The notes: generated from the sequence alone by a model not told the origin. A stretch of DNA of 64,000 bases from Papillibacter cinnamivorans DSM 12816 (GCF_900176335.1 NZ_FWXW01000001.1:1-64000); one strand, 5' to 3'; shown: positions 51,597 to 59,999, numbered from the stretch's first letter. Made by a program: numbers and translations.

Positions 51597-53195
51597 ATGG
51601 AGATGGATTACGGCGTTTTCCGTGCCGTTCCCCGCCCGGACGGGCTGCATATCGCTTCTCTTGCAAAAGAATCCGGGGAAACCGGCGCGATTCTTCCCCG
51701 GGGAGGCACCTTGGAGGCCACCGTCCTATTCGCCTCCCGGACAAACGCCAATGTTCTTCTGCAAAACGGCGCACTCGTAAGGGCAAGGCTGGACGACGGC
51801 GTTGTCCTTCGCGAAGGGGACACTGTTTTACTTACGGTGCTTCATAACGACGGGGAAAGCATCCTGCTGGAGGTATCCTCGCCGGAGAAGGAAATTCCAA
51901 TAGCATTTGCCGCGCTCGGTGTTTCTCTGCCCGTAACTGCGCCGGAGGAAGATATGAATATGCTTCTAAACGCTCTGTCGGAGGATTCGCTGAGCCCCGT
52001 CGCGGCTCTCCTGGAACAGGCGGAAACCGTCCGCTCTCGATATCCGTTTCTTTCTTTGCCCCCCGCCGCCTTCTCCGCCGCAAACGAAATTCCGCTGAGT
52101 CCGGAATCCGCCCGGATTCTGGATGCTTTGAGCCGTTCGGATTATAAGGTTGGCGCTTCGCTGCTCCGCCTGATCGGCCTGATGCGCCAGTCTGTTGAGG
52201 ATGCTCCCGGCGGTTTTGCTTTAGCCGAAAAAGCATCCTCGGAGCAACCGGAGCTTTCTGTAGAACCCGCGGTGCCGCGGTCTTCCTCCGCGGAAACGCC
52301 GGTGCCCCTGGAAGGGAAAGAAGGTTTTTCCCGGTTTCCGGGACCTGTTTCCGATAAAGACGGCGGGACGGATGCACCCGGGGACCTTTTAACTGCTTTA
52401 AAACAGGCGCTTATGGATTTTGAACGGTCCGACGGCGGCAGTCCCGCCCCGGCGGGTCCGGAAAAGGCTTCTGTAATTCCGGCTTCCGCCGCAAAGATAC
52501 TCTCCGGAGAAGATAGTAGAGCCGGCTCTGGGCGGTCTGACGGGGAAGCGCATCTGTTTCTGTCCCCGCCGGAGGGCGGTCTTCGGGGAGACGGCGGAAG
52601 GTCTCCCGTCCGGGCCGGGGAAGAGCTGTTTTTTGCCCGCGCGGAGGTTCCGGAGGCTTTGAAAAGAGCGGGCGAGGAACTTTCGGGGCGTCTTCTGCGG
52701 ATGATCTCCCAGGAAGAGATAAAAGTTCCGGGAAACGGGGAATTTTTCCGGGAAGCCGCCGGATTGCTGGAAGCGCAGTCGCTTTTTCGTTCCGTACGGC
52801 TGTTTACTTATCTGCAGATACCCATTATGATAAATGCGTACCGCGCCACCGCCGAGCTGTACGTTTTTCGGAAACGCAAGGGCCTGAAAAAGGAAAACCC
52901 GAAGGAAACCTCTCTGCTTTTAGTGCTGGACACGCAGCGGCTGGGCCGCGTGGAGGTTCTCGTCCGCGTGCGGGAAAGCGGCATTTCCTTCCGCTTCACT
53001 CTCCGCGATACCGCGGCGGCGCAGGCTATGAAAGAACGCACGGAGCGATTGTACCGGCTGGTTTCTCCCCTGGGATTCAAATATTCCGGGGCGGTCTTTC
53101 TCTCGGATGCGAAGCCCGTCACCCCGGTAAACGCCATACGGGAGCTGGCGGATACCGGGAATGGATGGCACGGAAAAATAAGTATCCGTGCATGA
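51597..53195 (+). CDS. FliK-like flagellar hook-length control protein
   Basis: A 532-residue protein. ATG 51597 follows GGAGG; upstream frame to 51546 is unlikely to be translated. The long middle is Pro/Ser/Ala/Glu-rich and likely disordered, as in FliK rulers. The C-terminal ~110 residues look like the Flg_hook domain: LLVLDTQRLGRVEVLVRVRE, SGISFRFTLRD, then a helix and YSGAVFLSD. It would be secreted through the flagellar export gate and switch its specificity. It leads the flagellar operon rather than being in its usual place after fliJ. Confidence 0.72.
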   Translation: MEMDYGVFRAVPRPDGLHIASLAKESGETGAILPRGGTLEATVLFASRTNANVLLQNGALVRARLDDGVVLREGDTVLLTVLHNDGESILLEVSSPEKEIPIAFAALGVSLPVTAPEEDMNMLLNALSEDSLSPVAALLEQAETVRSRYPFLSLPPAAFSAANEIPLSPESARILDALSRSDYKVGASLLRLIGLMRQSVEDAPGGFALAEKASSEQPELSVEPAVPRSSSAETPVPLEGKEGFSRFPGPVSDKDGGTDAPGDLLTALKQALMDFERSDGGSPAPAGPEKASVIPASAAKILSGEDSRAGSGRSDGEAHLFLSPPEGGLRGDGGRSPVRAGEELFFARAEVPEALKRAGEELSGRLLRMISQEEIKVPGNGEFFREAAGLLEAQSLFRSVRLFTYLQIPIMINAYRATAELYVFRKRKGLKKENPKETSLLLVLDTQRLGRVEVLVRVRESGISFRFTLRDTAAAQAMKERTERLYRLVSPLGFKYSGAVFLSDAKPVTPVNAIRELADTGNGWHGKISIRA

Positions 53196-53216
53196 CGGAA
53201 GAGGGAAGTGGAAAAA

Positions 53217-53378
53217 ATGAACGAAAAAGAGACCTCCCCGTCTGCTTCGCCCTTTTCGCCAGGCGAGCGGGAAAATAAACCGGATCTTCCTTTGGAGCTG
53301 TATGAAATCGCCTCCTGCGTGATGGAATTTGTCGCTGAAATCGACAGGGATTTCGAGAAAGAAAAGGAGACTCAATGA
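53217..53378 (+). CDS. Small 53-residue protein coupled to the flagellar hydrolase gene
   Basis: The frame MNEKETSPSASPFSPG ... ends in a helix with ELYEIASCVMEFVAEIDRDF and EKEKETQ. It begins 22 bases after the fliK-like stop, with GAGGGAAGTGG upstream, and its stop overlaps the next ATG (ATGA). The last codons also form that gene's ribosome site. The sequence is Ser/Pro-rich then helical and amphipathic. I do not recognise a family; a chaperone-like or regulatory role is inference from size and coupling. Confidence 0.6.
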   Translation: MNEKETSPSASPFSPGERENKPDLPLELYEIASCVMEFVAEIDRDFEKEKETQ

Positions 53379-54385
53379 TGGACGGAATCAATCAGGGAGG
53401 AATCGGAGCGTCGTCTGAAAGCTCCGGCCTGGAGGCGCAGAGTTCTTCCCGTTCGGAAAATGAAAACTCTTTGACGGAGGATAAAAACTTTGCGCTGCTC
53501 CTTTCGGCTCTCATTCAGGAGAAGGCGGCCTCTCAGCTTTCCTCCGCGCTGTCGTCGGACAACGCGGATTCCGGCGTTTTCCCCTCTCTCCAGGGTTCGG
53601 GTATTTCGGAAAGCGATTTTACCGCGTTTCTCACCGCCATGGAAAACGGCACGCTGGACCGCAGCGAGCTGGCTCTTATGCTTTTATCCGGCATGACGGG
53701 AGCCTCCTTCGGCTCCGGTTATTCCTCCGCTTCCGGATTATCCTCGCTTTCCGGCCTTTCCGTCTCCTCCGCGGGTGCTTCTGCGAAATCCCCGGTTTCT
53801 TCCGGCTCGGCGGTATTGCCGGCTAGTTCGTGGATGGCGGCGGTTCCCTCGGTGACGGGAGATGAGAGCTGCCGCAGCCCGGAGCTTTTAAACGCCGTTC
53901 TCTCCCAGTTTCAGGTGGAGACCGCCGAGCGCTACCGGCCCCATAAGAACGGAAGCGATACCTACTGCAATATTTACGTCTGGGATGTGACGGGCGCCAT
54001 GGGCGCCGAAATCCCCCACTATGTGGACCCGGAAACCGGAGCGCCCCGGGAGTATCCCGACGTGAAAGGCGCCTCGGAGCTCTCCGCCAACGGGATCAGC
54101 TCCTGGCTTACCCAATACGGAAGCCGGTACGGATGGACGGAGGTGGACGCAAAAACGGCCCAGGAGTACGCAAACCGCGGCTGCCCCGCGGTTACCGCCT
54201 GGAAGAATGAAAGCGGCGGCTCGGGCCATGTCCAGGTGGTCTGCCCCTCCCGGGACCAAAGCTATGCTCCCGAACTGGGAGTCACCGTCTCCCAGGCCGG
54301 GAGCAGCAATCTCTCCTATGCCTATATTTCCTCCGTTTACGGGGCCGGCCGGCTCTCCCAGGTGCGTTATTTCGTTCACGAATGA
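53375..54385 (+). CDS. Flagellar-operon protein with Cys/His hydrolase-like domain
   Basis: A 336-residue protein; start within the preceding ATGA. No signal peptide. The first ~165 residues are Ser/Ala/Gly-rich and presumably disordered, as in exported flagellar proteins. The C-terminal ~160 residues form a compact domain with YRPHKNGSDTYCNIYVWDVT (Cys), WLTQYGSRYGWTEVDAKTAQ and GGSGHVQVVCPS (His), an order like CHAP/NlpC-type thiol hydrolases. It may replace FlgJ-type muramidase in opening peptidoglycan for the rod (inference). Activity is not proven by sequence. Confidence 0.65.
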   Translation: MMDGINQGGIGASSESSGLEAQSSSRSENENSLTEDKNFALLLSALIQEKAASQLSSALSSDNADSGVFPSLQGSGISESDFTAFLTAMENGTLDRSELALMLLSGMTGASFGSGYSSASGLSSLSGLSVSSAGASAKSPVSSGSAVLPASSWMAAVPSVTGDESCRSPELLNAVLSQFQVETAERYRPHKNGSDTYCNIYVWDVTGAMGAEIPHYVDPETGAPREYPDVKGASELSANGISSWLTQYGSRYGWTEVDAKTAQEYANRGCPAVTAWKNESGGSGHVQVVCPSRDQSYAPELGVTVSQAGSSNLSYAYISSVYGAGRLSQVRYFVHE

Positions 54386-54464
54386 TAAATTCTTCTTTAG
54401 AAAAGGAGAATTCTTTCGATAGTATAGACAGGTGAACCCTTGGCGGGAAGGAGGCGAAATTGTC

Positions 54465-56360
54465 ATGTCGGATATCAGCTCGGTCTACAGCAGCACCTCC
54501 CGCATCACCGGTATCTATTCCAATTTGGACACCGACGCCATTGTGAAGGATTTGATGGAGGTCCAGCAGACCAAGGTGGACGCCAAGGATCAGGAAAAGA
54601 CTTCTCTGGAGTGGTACAACGATGCCCTGGGAAGCGTTTCGGATCTGGTGAAGGAGTTTAAAAGCACTTATCTTACCTCCTCGGGAAGCGGCAGCATGCT
54701 TTCTTCCACCGCCTATAAGAGCTTTCAGGTCGACTGCGGCGATGATTCCGCCGTTTCCGTCTCGGCGGGAACCGGCGCGACGACCGGAAGCTATACGGTA
54801 AACAGCGTGACGCAGCTTGCGAAAAACGCTTCCGTTTCCAGCTCCGGCAGAATATCCTCGGACGGAAAAAGTATTTCCGAATACAACACCACCGCGCTGA
54901 GCGGACTTAAATTTGCGGCAGGTCTGGAGTTCGACGCAGGAGGAAACATATCCTTTGAAATCAACGGCGCCGCCTTCACCTTTTCTTCCGACACCACGCT
55001 TCAGGCAATGATCAACACGGTAAACGCGGACGAGACCGCCTGCGTCACCATGAAATACAGCCGCCTCACCGATGCTTTCACGATTGCGGCGGATGACGGC
55101 GGAGCTTCCAGCTCCGTCACAATTAAAAACCTTTCCGGCAACGCATTCGGAGAAAACGGAGCCTTCGGGATCGCCGAAGGGACCACCGGGGATGCGTACG
55201 CCGCCTCGGTTGCCAGCTCCGGCGGCATTCTGGAAAACGGGGAGGGCATCACACGGTACTCCACCCTTGGAGAGCTGGACGCCGCGGTTTCCAACACCCT
55301 GCTGGACACCTCCGGGGAGCTGTCTTTTACCATCAACGGAAAATCCTTCACCTTCGGCTCCGACACGTCCATTCTGGACATGACCTTTGCCGTGAATTCC
55401 GGCGGAGCCGGCGTCAAAATGAGCTACGACGGCACGGCGGACACATTTTCCATCGTTTCCTCCGACTCCGGCGCCGATGCTTCCATCACGATCGAAAATA
55501 ATTCCGGAAACGCATTCGGGCCCGGCGGCGTGTTCGGCATTGACACGGGCACCGTTTTCGGCACGAGTTACGGAGAGGTCGGATCGGACTGCGTCTGCAC
55601 CATCGAGGGCGTCGAGGTGACGCGGGACAGCAATTGCTTTACCATCGACGGCCTTACCTATACCCTGAAAAAAGCCACGGACGAGCAGACGGATTTCACC
55701 GTCAGCCGGGACTTCACGGCCACGGTGGAAGCCGTCAAGACCTTTGTCGACGCTTACAATACCCTGACGGACAAATTGAACTCTCTCCTGGATGAGAAGG
55801 ACTATTCCGCCGATTACAAGCCCCTGACTTCCGAGCAGGAGGACGAAATGAGTGAAAATGAGATTGCATCCTGGAACGATAAGGCGAAATCCGGACTGCT
55901 GCGGAACAATAAGGATCTGGAGGGTTTTCTCAGGAATCTGAAGAATTCCTTTTTCTCCTCCCTGGCCGGGAGCGGAAAGACCATGGCGTCCCTCGGGATT
56001 ACGACCGCAAGCTATTATTCCGACGACGCCGGCAAAATCGTTCTGGACGAGGATGCCCTCACCGCCGCCCTGGAGAAAAACCCCGATCAGGCGGTGTCCA
56101 TGTTCACGGCCTCCGATAAAGACTCCAGGGGCTTTATTTATAAAATATCCGACGCGGTAAACAATTACCTGAATGTCGCAGGAGACGACGAGGACGCTAC
56201 CTCGGACAAAATCAGCGGTCTTGAGACCAAAATCAGCGACATGGAGGACGACCTGGACGACCTGGCGGACAGATACTATGAGAAATTTTCCGTTATGGAG
56301 CAGTCCCTCAGCCGTCTCAATTCCATTTCGAGCATGCTGTCTTCTCTCTTGTCCTCCTGA
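54465..56360 (+). CDS. fliD: Flagellar filament cap protein FliD (HAP2)
   Basis: A 631-residue protein. ATG 54465 follows AAGGAGG. FliD_N at the start (RITGIYSNLDTDAIVKDLME, QQTKVDAKDQEKTSLEW) and FliD_C in the second half (YNTLTDKLNSLLDEKDYSAD ... GLLRNNKDLEGFLRNL ... ENPDQAV-like EKNPDQAVSMFT) with C-terminal coiled coil (RYYEKFSVMEQSLSRL). In between are two repeated blocks (about 170-260 and 285-375) each containing FTFSSDT / FTFGSDT and a NNSGNAFG-type turn, resembling flagellin-hook motifs. It is exported and caps the growing filament. Confidence 0.92.
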   Translation: MSDISSVYSSTSRITGIYSNLDTDAIVKDLMEVQQTKVDAKDQEKTSLEWYNDALGSVSDLVKEFKSTYLTSSGSGSMLSSTAYKSFQVDCGDDSAVSVSAGTGATTGSYTVNSVTQLAKNASVSSSGRISSDGKSISEYNTTALSGLKFAAGLEFDAGGNISFEINGAAFTFSSDTTLQAMINTVNADETACVTMKYSRLTDAFTIAADDGGASSSVTIKNLSGNAFGENGAFGIAEGTTGDAYAASVASSGGILENGEGITRYSTLGELDAAVSNTLLDTSGELSFTINGKSFTFGSDTSILDMTFAVNSGGAGVKMSYDGTADTFSIVSSDSGADASITIENNSGNAFGPGGVFGIDTGTVFGTSYGEVGSDCVCTIEGVEVTRDSNCFTIDGLTYTLKKATDEQTDFTVSRDFTATVEAVKTFVDAYNTLTDKLNSLLDEKDYSADYKPLTSEQEDEMSENEIASWNDKAKSGLLRNNKDLEGFLRNLKNSFFSSLAGSGKTMASLGITTASYYSDDAGKIVLDEDALTAALEKNPDQAVSMFTASDKDSRGFIYKISDAVNNYLNVAGDDEDATSDKISGLETKISDMEDDLDDLADRYYEKFSVMEQSLSRLNSISSMLSSLLSS

Positions 56361-56460
56361 CAAAGTCACTGAATGATTCGGCGAGCCGCCCGCCTGGATT
56401 CGCGGCAGCCGCTTGGCTCCACCCTCCTCCAAGAGACGGGAGCGCGGCAATGGGAGTGTT

Positions 56461-56868
56461 ATGCAGTACTTCGGTTCCGACCCCCGCAAAGAATATTTGA
56501 GGCAGGAGGTTATGACGGCAAGTCCCGCCGAGCTCGTGACGATGCTGTTTGAATCCGCCATAAAAAACGTCCGTCTCGCCACAATCGCTTACGAGGATAA
56601 AAAGGACATCGGCGCTGTAAACAGTCATCTGCAGAAGGCGCAGAGGATAATCAGCGAGCTCATCGGCTGCCTGGACATGAGCCTCTCCATTTCCCCCCAG
56701 CTGCTGAAAATTTACGAGTTTATTCTGAAGGAACTTCGTATCGCAAACGCCCGCAAGGACATGGACCGGCTCGAGCCCGTGATCGGGATGCTCTATTCCA
56801 TGCGGGATACCTGGCAGGAGGTTGCCCGGCGTCAGAGGAACGGTATGGCGTCGAAAAGTCTGCAATGA
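56461..56868 (+). CDS. fliS: Flagellin chaperone FliS
   Basis: A 135-residue helical protein; ATG 56461 is chosen because upstream codons lie in a GC-rich spacer. Signatures: YLRQEVMTASPAELVTMLFE, AVNSHLQKAQRIISELIGCL, and YEFILKELRIANARKD. It binds flagellin C-termini in the cytosol to prevent early assembly. Overlap of 4 bases with the next gene indicates coupling. Confidence 0.92.
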   Translation: MQYFGSDPRKEYLRQEVMTASPAELVTMLFESAIKNVRLATIAYEDKKDIGAVNSHLQKAQRIISELIGCLDMSLSISPQLLKIYEFILKELRIANARKDMDRLEPVIGMLYSMRDTWQEVARRQRNGMASKSLQ

Positions 56869-57284
56869 TCGGCGTGGAGAATGAGGCGGTCCGCTTCGAG
56901 CGGCTGCGACGGAAAAAAGACGGCCTTGCCGGCCTGCTTTCCGTTATGCGGGAATTGGAGGATGCTGTGGATTCATACGATATGCCGCGCTTTCTGGAAG
57001 ATCTGCAACGATGCGAAAAAGCGGTGAAACGCCTGAAGGATTCAGACGGTGTTCACATGGAGCCGGAAATGCCTCCGACTCTCAGGGAAGCCTCTCTCGT
57101 CAAAGAAATCGAGGGGCTCGTGAAGCAGGCGGAGCTGCTCAATGCAAGAACGGTGCATCAGGTGGAAGAAAACATGAAGTTTTGCCTTTCAGAAACGAAG
57201 CGTCTTCGCCGCAGCGCAAAGGGAATGTATTATCTGAAAAGCGGCTTCGGTTTCCCGATGGTGGAATTTGATAAATCCGTCTGA
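56865..57284 (+). CDS. Helical protein after fliS, FliT/FlgN-like candidate
   Basis: A 139-residue protein, almost all charged helix (ERLRRKKDGLAGLLSVMREL, EASLVKEIEGLVKQAELLNA). The C-terminus reads GMYYLKSGFGFPMVEFDKSV, similar in style to FlgN-type chaperones that end in a Tyr/Phe-rich tail. Position between fliS and yaaR fits an export chaperone of FliT/FlgN kind, but identity is too low to assign by eye. Confidence 0.6.
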   Translation: MIGVENEAVRFERLRRKKDGLAGLLSVMRELEDAVDSYDMPRFLEDLQRCEKAVKRLKDSDGVHMEPEMPPTLREASLVKEIEGLVKQAELLNARTVHQVEENMKFCLSETKRLRRSAKGMYYLKSGFGFPMVEFDKSV

Positions 57285-57308
57285 CGCGGGAGCGGGGGAG
57301 ATGGAAGC

Positions 57309-57761
57309 TTGAAGGTAAAATACGCGGAAAGAACGGACCGCGGCATGGAAGCGGGGCCGACCGTCGTCCGGAAACGGGAAGCCTCCTTCCGGGAACCGTC
57401 GTTTGATCACCAGTACAGGGAAGAGGGCCGTCGGCAGCTGGAGGAGCATCTGGAAGACCTGAAAAACCGGCTGGAACAGCAGGGAAATATTCTCGCCCGG
57501 AAAGCGGACATTGGGGAGCTTTCCCGTTACCGTACCCTGATTTCCGAGATCCTCTGTGAAGTGGTGGGAAACGCGTACGCCTTTCAGAAGGAAAACGCCT
57601 TTGATAAAAGGGGAAGGCACTTTGTATACGCGACCGTACGAAAGATTGACGAAAAGCTGGAGGAACTTGGCCGGGAGATTCTGCGGGAAAACCGCGATGA
57701 GATCGAAATCCTTGCCAAAATAGACGATATCCGGGGCCTTTTACTGGATATTCTTTCGTAA
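57309..57761 (+). CDS. YaaR family (DUF327) protein
   Basis: A 150-residue protein with a TTG start after GGGGGAG. The DUF327 region runs from ~35 to the end: DLKNRLEQQGNILARKADIG, ELSRYRTLISEILCEVVGNA, and the closing DDIRGLLLDILS typical of YaaR. It is all helical and cytosolic. YaaR proteins are common in Firmicutes and have no defined function; here it lies within a flagellar operon. Confidence 0.82.
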   Translation: MKVKYAERTDRGMEAGPTVVRKREASFREPSFDHQYREEGRRQLEEHLEDLKNRLEQQGNILARKADIGELSRYRTLISEILCEVVGNAYAFQKENAFDKRGRHFVYATVRKIDEKLEELGREILRENRDEIEILAKIDDIRGLLLDILS

Positions 57762-57881
57762 AACGCGGTGGTATGAAACCATCGGATGGAACGGCTTTTC
57801 GGAAAAATCCGATTTTCTTCTGGACTGTGGGAATAAAACGTGCTAGATTGAAGGAAACCGTGAAGGAAGGGAGCTTTGTCC

Positions 57882-58289
57882 ATGTGGGGAAATTTATTTC
57901 AGACCGCGGATCTGCTGGAAAAGGGAATCGGCGCGGACTGGCTGCGAAACGAAGTGATCTCCAACAACATCTCCAACGCGGACACGCCGGGTTTCAAGGT
58001 TTCCGAAGTGGAGTTTGAGGACGTCCTGGCCTCCGCCATTTCCACCGGCGGCCTGGAGTTGAAAACCACCCGTGACGGGCATCTGAGCGGGGGCTCCGCC
58101 GGTCTTTCCTCTGCGGAACCTGTGATCACCACCTCCGAAACCACCGCTTACCGCACGGACGATAACAACGTGGACATTGAGGCACAGATGGTGGATCTTG
58201 CCCAGAACAGCCTGCATTACTATACTCTCGTGAGCAAGCTGAACTCGGAATTTCGCAGGCTGAACCTGGCGATTACCGGAGGCAATTGA
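57882..58289 (+). CDS. flgB: Flagellar basal-body rod protein FlgB
   Basis: A 135-residue protein. ATG 57882 lies ~9 bases after AAGGAAGGGA. Rod-protein motif NEVISNNISNADTPGFKVSE near residue 25 is the export/assembly signature; the C-terminal helix ends SKLNSEFRRLNLAITGGN. It forms the proximal rod with FlgC and FliE. It precedes the riboswitch region, so it belongs to the upstream transcript. Confidence 0.92.
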   Translation: MWGNLFQTADLLEKGIGADWLRNEVISNNISNADTPGFKVSEVEFEDVLASAISTGGLELKTTRDGHLSGGSAGLSSAEPVITTSETTAYRTDDNNVDIEAQMVDLAQNSLHYYTLVSKLNSEFRRLNLAITGGN

Positions 58290-58352
58290 AAAATGATTCG
58301 CCGAATTTTGTAAGTTTTTTGTTTAAAATGTAGAAATTTATCATAAAACATC

Positions 58353-58381
58353 TTGACGCCGGAAAAATAAACCAGTATTAT
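58353..58381 (+). promoter_or_regulatory. Sigma-A promoter ahead of the c-di-GMP riboswitch
   Basis: TTGACG (58353-58358) and TATTAT (58376-58381) are spaced exactly 17 bases. The predicted start (~58388) lies just before the riboswitch fold, so flgC and the following genes have their own regulated transcript. The 365-base spacer 58290-58654 is fully explained by this promoter, the riboswitch and the terminator. Confidence 0.8.
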
Positions 58382-58395
58382 GATGGTTGTAACAA

Positions 58396-58480
58396 TTGAT
58401 AAAGGCAAACCTGTTGAAAAGCAGGGACGCAAAATCAAGGGTCTAAAGCCGCAAGGCTATGACAGCCGGTTGCCAAAATG
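58396..58480 (+). ncRNA. Cyclic di-GMP-I (GEMM) riboswitch
   Basis: The core matches the GEMM-I consensus in order: AAAGGCAAACC (P1 and J1/2), CCTGTTGAAAAGCAGG as P2 with its GAAA tetraloop, GGGACGCAAA (ligand-binding G and A region), GGGTCTAA, AGCCGCAAGGCT as P3 hairpin, ATGACAGCC and GGTTGCC closing P1. It should bind c-di-GMP and control the downstream terminator. It lies between flgB and flgC; placement ahead of flagellar genes is known in Clostridioides difficile, where it represses motility at high c-di-GMP. Confidence 0.92.
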
Positions 58481-58504
58481 TTATTCAAATAATCGTGTTC
58501 TAAA

Positions 58505-58543
58505 CGGAGCAAGGGGGGATTATCTCCTTTTGCCGGTTTTTTT
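58505..58543 (+). terminator. Probable riboswitch-controlled terminator
   Basis: GCAAGGGGGGA (58509-58519) pairs with TCCTTTTGC (58525-58533), partly through G-U pairs, and CCGGTTTTTTT follows (T-run 58537-58543). It lies ~25-60 bases beyond the riboswitch and 110 before flgC, where an expression platform is expected. Confidence 0.6.
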
Positions 58544-58654
58544 CACTATGCGATGAATTCATTTAGGTAACTAAATGGATTTTTTTTATCCCTTTTTTCG
58601 CTGATAAAAATAACCGTACGCTTCGGCGCAGTAAAAAATGAAGGAGGCAGTGTC

Positions 58655-59089
58655 ATGGGTTTTTTAAGTTCGCTGGATATCAGCGCTTCCGGGCTCACCG
58701 CCCAGCGTCTGCGCATGGATGTGATCTCGGAAAATATCGCGAATATTGATACCACCAGGACGGACTCGGGAGAGCCGTATCGCAGGAAGTATATCGTTCT
58801 CAGCGAAAAAAACAAACCCTTTTCCTCCTATCTGGAAAACGGGGAGGCTGGAACATCCGCCGGCGGAGTATATGTATCACGTGTGGGGGAAGACCAGTCC
58901 GATTTTACGCTGAAATACGATCCGAACAACGTGGACGCGGATGAAAACGGGTACGTGAAAATGCCCAACGTGGATCTGTCCACGGAAATGGTGGACATGA
59001 TGTCGGCTTACCGCTCCTACGAGGCAAACGTTACCGCTTTCAACGCATCGAAGGACATGGCGGTCAAAGCCCTGGAAATAGGGGAATAG
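58655..59089 (+). CDS. flgC: Flagellar basal-body rod protein FlgC
   Basis: A 144-residue protein; ATG follows AAGGAGG. FLSSLDISASGLTAQRLRMD and VISENIANIDTTRTDSGEPYRRK form the rod motif; MMSAYRSYEANVTAFNASKD and the C-terminal MAVKALEIGE are typical of FlgC. Expression is likely controlled by the c-di-GMP riboswitch just upstream. It heads a run of closely spaced flagellar genes. Confidence 0.93.
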   Translation: MGFLSSLDISASGLTAQRLRMDVISENIANIDTTRTDSGEPYRRKYIVLSEKNKPFSSYLENGEAGTSAGGVYVSRVGEDQSDFTLKYDPNNVDADENGYVKMPNVDLSTEMVDMMSAYRSYEANVTAFNASKDMAVKALEIGE

Positions 59090-59155
59090 GGAAGTTCACG
59101 TTTTTCGGATTGCGGCTTCCGAACATATGCGCGATGAGGAAGGAGGAAAAGAGAA

Positions 59156-59464
59156 ATGTTGTACGACATGGATATTCAGGCGCTCAATTCTGCCACCAGG
59201 TTCATGAATTCTTCCGGAAACCTCTCCGGAAAAAGCGCCGGCGACAGCAATTTCTCCGAATTTTTAAGCGACGCTTACGATTTGGCCAAGAGCACGGATC
59301 TGCAGGATAAAAGCTCCGCTCTTTCACTTCTCACCGGCAGTGAGGACGATATCGCCTCCGCCATGGTTGATTCCGAGAAGGCGGAGCTGGCTTTGAGCCT
59401 CACCATCGAGATTCGCAACAAAGTGATGGACGCTTATAAGGAAATTCTGAACATGCAGGTCTGA
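59156..59464 (+). CDS. fliE: Flagellar hook-basal body protein FliE
   Basis: A 102-residue protein, with a variable N-terminus and the family C-terminus: SAMVDSEKAELALSLTIEIR, NKVMDAYKEILNMQV. FliE links the MS ring to the rod. In most genomes fliF-fliG-fliH-fliI follow; here fliO follows after 46 bases. Confidence 0.9.
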   Translation: MLYDMDIQALNSATRFMNSSGNLSGKSAGDSNFSEFLSDAYDLAKSTDLQDKSSALSLLTGSEDDIASAMVDSEKAELALSLTIEIRNKVMDAYKEILNMQV

Positions 59465-59510
59465 TTTTTCGCAGGACTCTGTTTTTGCTGGTCTGACTGG
59501 GGGAGAAGAG

Positions 59511-59942
59511 ATGTTTTTGCAGACGTTGGGCGCTCTGTCTGTTGTGCTTCTGGTGATATTCGCCTCTTATTACGCCACCAGATATCTGGCCGGACGCGTA
59601 AACGGAGGATTCCGCGAAACACGGTATCTGAAGGTACTGGACCGTTTTTCCCTGTCGAAGGACAAGATGCTGGTCCTATGCGCCATGGGAGGGCGGGCCT
59701 ATCTCATCTGCGTCACCAATCAAGGGATGGAGCTCATCGATCAGAAAGATCTTGAGGAGCTGGAACCTTTGAAGGAAAAAACCGGCGCTCTTTCGGATTC
59801 CGTCTCCGGCGCCGGCGCCTTCATGAAGGAATACCTCATGTCTAGGTTTGTGAAAAAACAGAAAAACGGGGATTCCGGCGCGTCTTTTTCTGATTTCTGG
59901 GAAAAGGCCCGGCGTTCCGCCGACGGGAAAAATCCCGATTAG
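59511..59942 (+). CDS. fliO: Flagellar biosynthesis protein FliO
   Basis: A 143-residue protein with one N-terminal membrane helix (LGALSVVLLVIFASYYATRYL), then a FliO domain: RETRYLKVLDRFSLSKDKML, VLCAMGGRAYLICVTNQGME, and an extended charged tail. FliO helps assemble the FliP ring. It precedes fliP, as usual. Confidence 0.85.
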   Translation: MFLQTLGALSVVLLVIFASYYATRYLAGRVNGGFRETRYLKVLDRFSLSKDKMLVLCAMGGRAYLICVTNQGMELIDQKDLEELEPLKEKTGALSDSVSGAGAFMKEYLMSRFVKKQKNGDSGASFSDFWEKARRSADGKNPD

Positions 59943-59999
59943 GGGAGTAGGTCGGCGGCAATTACAATTCGGGACTTGACCGGAAAGCGGGGATAGAGA

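Noticed and set aside
54282-56582. Minus-strand open frame of 766 codons opposite fliD
   Set aside because: It is antisense to a clear fliD/fliS frame, is rich in Gly/Arg/His typical of shadow frames in GC-rich DNA, and has no domain or ribosome site.
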